Assembly: GCA_004299215.1 (NCBI GenBank)
Contig: SCTD01000557.1
Location: 1 to 6,248 of the forward strand
DNA: 6,248 nucleotides
Source of the DNA: Frankiales bacterium
GTDB lineage: Bacteria; Actinomycetota; Actinomycetes; Mycobacteriales; SCTD01
Reading direction: 5' to 3'
Under the pieces are notes generated by a model. It did not search any database and had not been told where the DNA came from. It worked only from the letters and a program-made list of their open reading frames with translations. Positions within the stretch are counted from its first letter, which is position 1; every line of letters begins with the position of its first letter. The position numbers and the translations under genes were made by a program. Positions 5,960 to 6,248 of this stretch are shown piece after piece.

Positions 5960-5988
5960 ATTCGAACATCTGTGCGAACTGGTGTCAA
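5960..5988 (-). promoter_or_regulatory. Predicted promoter of the HNH gene (TTGACA-17-TCGAAT), leaderless
   Basis: On the minus strand a perfect -35 hexamer TTGACA (5988 to 5983) is separated by 17 bp from TCGAAT (5965 to 5960), which matches 4 of 6 bases of TATAAT, including the last three, but lacks the important A at position 2. Only 5 nt separate the -10 from the ATG at 5954, so transcription would begin at or next to the start codon. This agrees with the absence of a ribosome binding site. Leaderless mRNAs are common in actinobacteria. Confidence 0.6.
5962..5977. promoter_or_regulatory. LexA-binding SOS box (TCGAAC-N4-GTGCGA)
   Basis: The actinobacterial/mycobacterial LexA operator is TCGAAC-N4-GTTCGA. 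Here TCGAAC (5962-5967), ATCT and GTGCGA (5972-5977) match 11 of 12 fixed positions, and the flanking T5961 and A5978 extend each arm by one base. The site overlaps the -10 hexamer and the spacer of the HNH gene promoter, the classic position for repression. Several 13E12-family genes of Mycobacterium tuberculosis are known members of the LexA regulon, so motif and gene family agree. The expected behaviour is repression by LexA and induction on DNA damage. Confidence 0.8.
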
Positions 5989-6006
5989 GCCCGAGAACGG
6001 CCTGTG

Positions 6007-6168
6007 GGCTGACTTTTTCATGCATCCGACGAGTACATTGCGGCTGCGGAGCAGCGATTCTCATGATCCCGCGGGACACGCCCGCGCGAGTTCCCGGTGA
6101 TCATCGGAATCGCGTGCCGGCGGCGGCCCAAGACCGCTCCTAGCTACTTCGACCTGAAAAAGTCGGCC
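6007..6168. repeat. 162-bp unit with 14-nt terminal inverted repeats (MITE-like candidate)
   Basis: GGCTGACTTTTTCA at 6007-6020 reappears inverted as TGAAAAAGTCGGCC at 6155-6168; 13 of 14 positions match, including 10 consecutive bases (6011-6020 with 6155-6164). The A/T-rich core stands out in this G+C-rich sequence. The enclosed 134 bp hold no convincing gene, and their middle is the imperfect palindrome at 6054-6113, nearly concentric with the outer repeats (midpoints about 6087 and 6083). This fits a small non-autonomous transposable element or a large folded RNA/DNA structure. I see no flanking target-site duplication and no second copy in the window, so a chance or structural explanation remains open. 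Confidence 0.4.
6054..6113. repeat. Imperfect 60-nt palindrome in the intergenic region
   Basis: GCGATTC (6054-6060) pairs with GAATCGC (6107-6113). After a symmetrical 2x2 internal loop, ATGATC (6063-6068) pairs with GATCAT (6099-6104), and CCG/CGG follows with one bulged T. The interior can alternatively form CGCGGG (6070-6075), loop ACACG, CCCGCG (6081-6086). No T-tract follows on either strand. It could be a folded RNA, a cruciform or the core of the surrounding repeat unit. Confidence 0.5.
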
Positions 6169-6204
6169 GCGTCGGTCCCTGAGTGAGAGGTTGCCAGACG
6201 CGAA

Positions 6205-6245
6205 GATGACCTCGACCCCTTGGGCTAGAAGGGATCGAGGTCATC
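6205..6245. terminator. Long hairpin, probable factor-independent terminator
   Basis: Two 17-nt arms (6205-6221 beginning GATGACCTCGA, and 6229-6245 ending TCGAGGTCATC) surround the 7-nt loop GGGCTAG, with 16 Watson-Crick pairs. The one irregular position (6216/6234) is a C-A mismatch in a plus-strand RNA but a G-U wobble in a minus-strand RNA, which suggests it folds best in a transcript arriving from the right. No U-rich tract follows on the minus strand, and the window ends 3 nt beyond on the plus strand. Stem-loops without U-tracts are common at actinobacterial gene ends. The served gene would lie beyond the right edge. Confidence 0.6.
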
Positions 6246-6248
6246 GTG

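Noticed and set aside
6034..6039. TACATT as a plus-strand -10 element
   Set aside because: It fits TAnnnT, but there is no good -35 at normal spacing and no credible gene downstream within the window.
6063..6143. 26-codon plus-strand open frame starting MIPRDTPARV
   Set aside because: It lies inside the palindrome, has no well-spaced ribosome binding site and no protein-like features.
5955..6248. tRNA, small RNA gene or CRISPR array in the right-hand intergenic region
   Set aside because: No cloverleaf with a T-loop pattern and no regularly spaced direct repeats were found; the inverted repeats present are reported separately.

Overview
The window is very G+C-rich with dense, almost gap-free coding and strong third-position G/C bias. 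Together with a DUF5926-type SEC-C protein and a DUF222/13E12-type HNH protein carrying an actinobacterial LexA box, this points to an actinomycete. The look of the HNH protein loosely suggests Geodermatophilaceae (Modestobacter/Blastococcus-like), but I cannot fix the genus from this sequence.

Left part (1-3312): a DUF5926/SEC-C gene runs off the left edge on the minus strand, apparently from an unusual ATC start codon. It is divergent from a renalase-like FAD/NAD(P)-binding amine-oxidase-type protein (549-1487, +). That gene meets a glycerophosphodiester phosphodiesterase (1484-2317, -) tail to tail, and both stop codons are cut from one CTAG palindrome. Upstream of the phosphodiesterase, with a 32-nt gap, lies a D-2-hydroxyacid dehydrogenase (2350-3312, -); the two probably form one transcription unit.

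Middle (3313-4313): a divergent intergenic region leads into a RibD_C/dihydrofolate-reductase-fold protein (3416-3985, +). Its stop overlaps the TTG start of a small putative lipoprotein gene that appears to be broken by a one-base deletion (3982-4265, +).

Right part (4314-6248): a 546-aa DUF222-HNH endonuclease-like protein is read leftwards. Its promoter (TTGACA, 17 bp, TCGAAT) lies 5 nt from the ATG, suggesting a leaderless mRNA, and is overlapped by a near-consensus actinobacterial LexA/SOS box (11 of 12 positions). The protein ends in a proline-rich linker and an acidic DWDDDNPPF tip that closely resembles the C-terminal interaction peptide of single-stranded DNA-binding protein (SSB). 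SOS control, a nuclease fold and an SSB-like tip together suggest a damage-induced nuclease that plugs into the SSB interaction hub. This is the most interesting idea in the window.

The last 294 bases contain no convincing gene. They hold the promoter and operator above, a 162-bp unit bounded by 14-nt inverted repeats (13 of 14 matching) around an imperfect 60-nt palindrome (a possible MITE-like element), and a long hairpin (17-bp arms, 7-nt loop) at the right edge that looks like a terminator. I saw no tRNA, rRNA, CRISPR array or complete insertion sequence.
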